Shown here piece by piece: positions 62,977 through 64,000 of a stretch of 64,000 nt of DNA. The notes beneath the pieces are model-generated. The model worked only from the letters and a program-made list of their open reading frames with translations. It ran no database searches and was not told where the DNA came from. This stretch comes from CAZICM01 sp964537685 (GTDB lineage: Bacteria > Myxococcota_A > Polyangia > Polyangiales > Polyangiaceae). The DNA is taken from positions 1-64,000 of the forward strand of contig CAZICM010000033.1 of assembly GCA_964537685.1 (NCBI GenBank), given 5' to 3'. Both the position numbers and the translations under genes were made by a program. Position 1 is the first letter of the stretch. The number at the start of each line of letters is the position of its first letter.

Positions 62977-64000
62977 TTACGGGGCTGGGAATTCCAATTG
63001 CTCTTGTGCTTTTCCTGTCTCGCCGCCATTCATCTGGACGCCGCCGTTCCCTCCAGGGCCTCCCTTTCCGGCCGTTTGGAACGACATCACTTGAAAGGTG
63101 CCCGTGGGCGCGGTGCCTTGGAAGGCAATACCAAGAGAATGGCCGCCATTGCCGCCTCCGCCGGTTCCGCCATTGCCGCCGTCTCCGCCGTCGCCCCCTG
63201 GACAGCCCGCAGGCAGCATTCCGTTGGACGCGCCTCCTACAGAGCCTTTGCCTCCTGAGCCTCCAAGCTGGGCATCCCCGCCTTTACCGCCGTTTCCGCC
63301 CAAACCCGCACTGAGCGTCACCGATGTGAGCTGCACATTGGAATTGATGCTGATCAGCGCAATGCTTGAGCCTCCTCCTTGGCCGCCCCGGCCGCCTTCT
63401 CCTCCACAGGCTCCCGCTCCGCCCGCGCCGCCGCCCGCTCCAGCGCATGCGCCGGAACCCTTTCGCCCGCCGCCGCCTCCGCCTCCCTGCCCGACCTTTC
63501 CGTGGCCTCCATCGGCGCCGGCCACGCCTAGCCATCCCGTGTCGGATGTCAGCGTTCCCAAGCCCGCACCGCCGCCTCCAGGCGCGCCTGACACACCATT
63601 GGCGCCTGTTGTCCCGCTGCCCATTCCACAGGCAACATCGCCCGCCCCGCCCTTTCCGGACAGAGGCATATTTGGATCGGCGGGAGAGCCATCTTGACCG
63701 GCTTGTCCAACGAGCACAGTGCCATCACCGCCCGCACCTCCAATGGACATTTCGCCGCTTGCACAGAGATGGGTGGTGGGCAGGCCGCCATTGTTGAGCA
63801 TTGAGTTCGTGCATGCGGCGGTGCCTTTGTTGGCGGCCGAGGCCATGGGTGTGGCGGGTATGTCTTGAGGCGCGTTTTCGCCCGGAGCTCCATCCATAGC
63901 GTCGGCGGCGAGGAAATCGCAGCGGCTCAACTGAACATTGGGATTTTGGTCCACGAGCACGGCGATGGACGAGCCGCCGGAAACCGCTGCTTTGGCAGCA
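62977..64000 (-). CDS. Second glycine-rich lipoprotein paralogue, 5' end outside window
   Basis: The frame is open from 62977 to the right edge, at least 341 residues. The visible N-terminal part (SGGSSIAVLVDQNPNVQLSR, CDFLAADAMDGAPGENAP) aligns with GGSSIAVVVQSNSVVGIKNS in the first paralogue, and the Gly-rich repeats and C-terminal SLGIAFQGTAPTG also match (SLAIAFKGTAPTG). The two are tandem duplicates, separated by 82 bp. The leader and DUF1565-like part lie outside the window. Confidence 0.85.
   Translation of the reverse strand, partial: AAKAAVSGGSSIAVLVDQNPNVQLSRCDFLAADAMDGAPGENAPQDIPATPMASAANKGTAACTNSMLNNGGLPTTHLCASGEMSIGGAGGDGTVLVGQAGQDGSPADPNMPLSGKGGAGDVACGMGSGTTGANGVSGAPGGGGAGLGTLTSDTGWLGVAGADGGHGKVGQGGGGGGGRKGSGACAGAGGGAGGAGACGGEGGRGGQGGGSSIALISINSNVQLTSVTLSAGLGGNGGKGGDAQLGGSGGKGSVGGASNGMLPAGCPGGDGGDGGNGGTGGGGNGGHSLGIAFQGTAPTGTFQVMSFQTAGKGGPGGNGGVQMNGGETGKAQEQLEFPAP

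Overview
The window looks like a chromosome segment of a Myxococcota (former deltaproteobacterial) organism, probably from a draft or metagenome assembly because it holds one 100-base N gap. The placement is inferred from content: a secreted protein made of myxobacterial-type cysteine-rich repeats, lipoproteins with IPT/TIG, IgGFc-binding-like and glycine-rich domains, a Ser/Thr kinase fused to an AAA ATPase and a TPR-like tail, and the gene order tig-clpP-clpX-lon. No rRNA, tRNA, CRISPR array, prophage or complete insertion sequence was recognised.

Layout. 1-3.3 kb: large Cys-rich repeat protein, running off the left edge. 3.4-9.4 kb: glgA, an RluA-type pseudouridine synthase, an orphan ParA with zinc-finger motifs paired with a ribbon-helix-helix protein, and purH. 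9.5-15.6 kb: protein quality control (lon, clpX, clpP, tig, all on the minus strand). 15.8-18.3 kb: a small acidic protein and parAB. 18.3-28.2 kb: TPR lipoprotein, glnD, cheR-like gene, Pro-rich membrane protein, an MlaF-like ATPase, ilvE, a TIR-domain protein and a polysaccharide deacetylase. 28.3-30.3 kb: tsf and rpsB.

30.6-42 kb is an accessory block: a stand-alone DNA methyltransferase with no nuclease domain, two large lipoproteins, a papain-fold-like small protein overlapping an unknown partner gene, an unknown helical protein, an Rpn/YhgA-type nuclease homologue and an SDR epimerase. 42.1-45.7 kb is the kinase-AAA protein. 45.8-50.6 kb is a molybdenum cofactor cluster (moaD, moaA, moaC fused to a NarM-like domain, moaE, then moeA and moaB on the other strand), with natural His-rich tails on MoaE and MoaB. 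50.6-55.3 kb: patatin, lgt, a di-iron protein, a double-RRM RNA-binding protein and rpmG. 55.7-61.3 kb is the cell-shape operon mreB-mreC-mreD-pbp2-rodA. 61.3-64 kb holds two tandem glycine-rich lipoprotein paralogues, the second cut by the right edge.

The most unusual signals are: a dispersed family of about 125-bp palindromic intergenic elements (12.1, 42.0 and 55.5 kb) that keep their architecture while the arms change in sequence; the papain-fold-like/unknown gene pair at 37.1-38.5 kb; the MoaC fusion; an isolated near-consensus promoter with an internal palindrome pointing antisense into ilvE; and the zinc-finger ParA/RHH pair.
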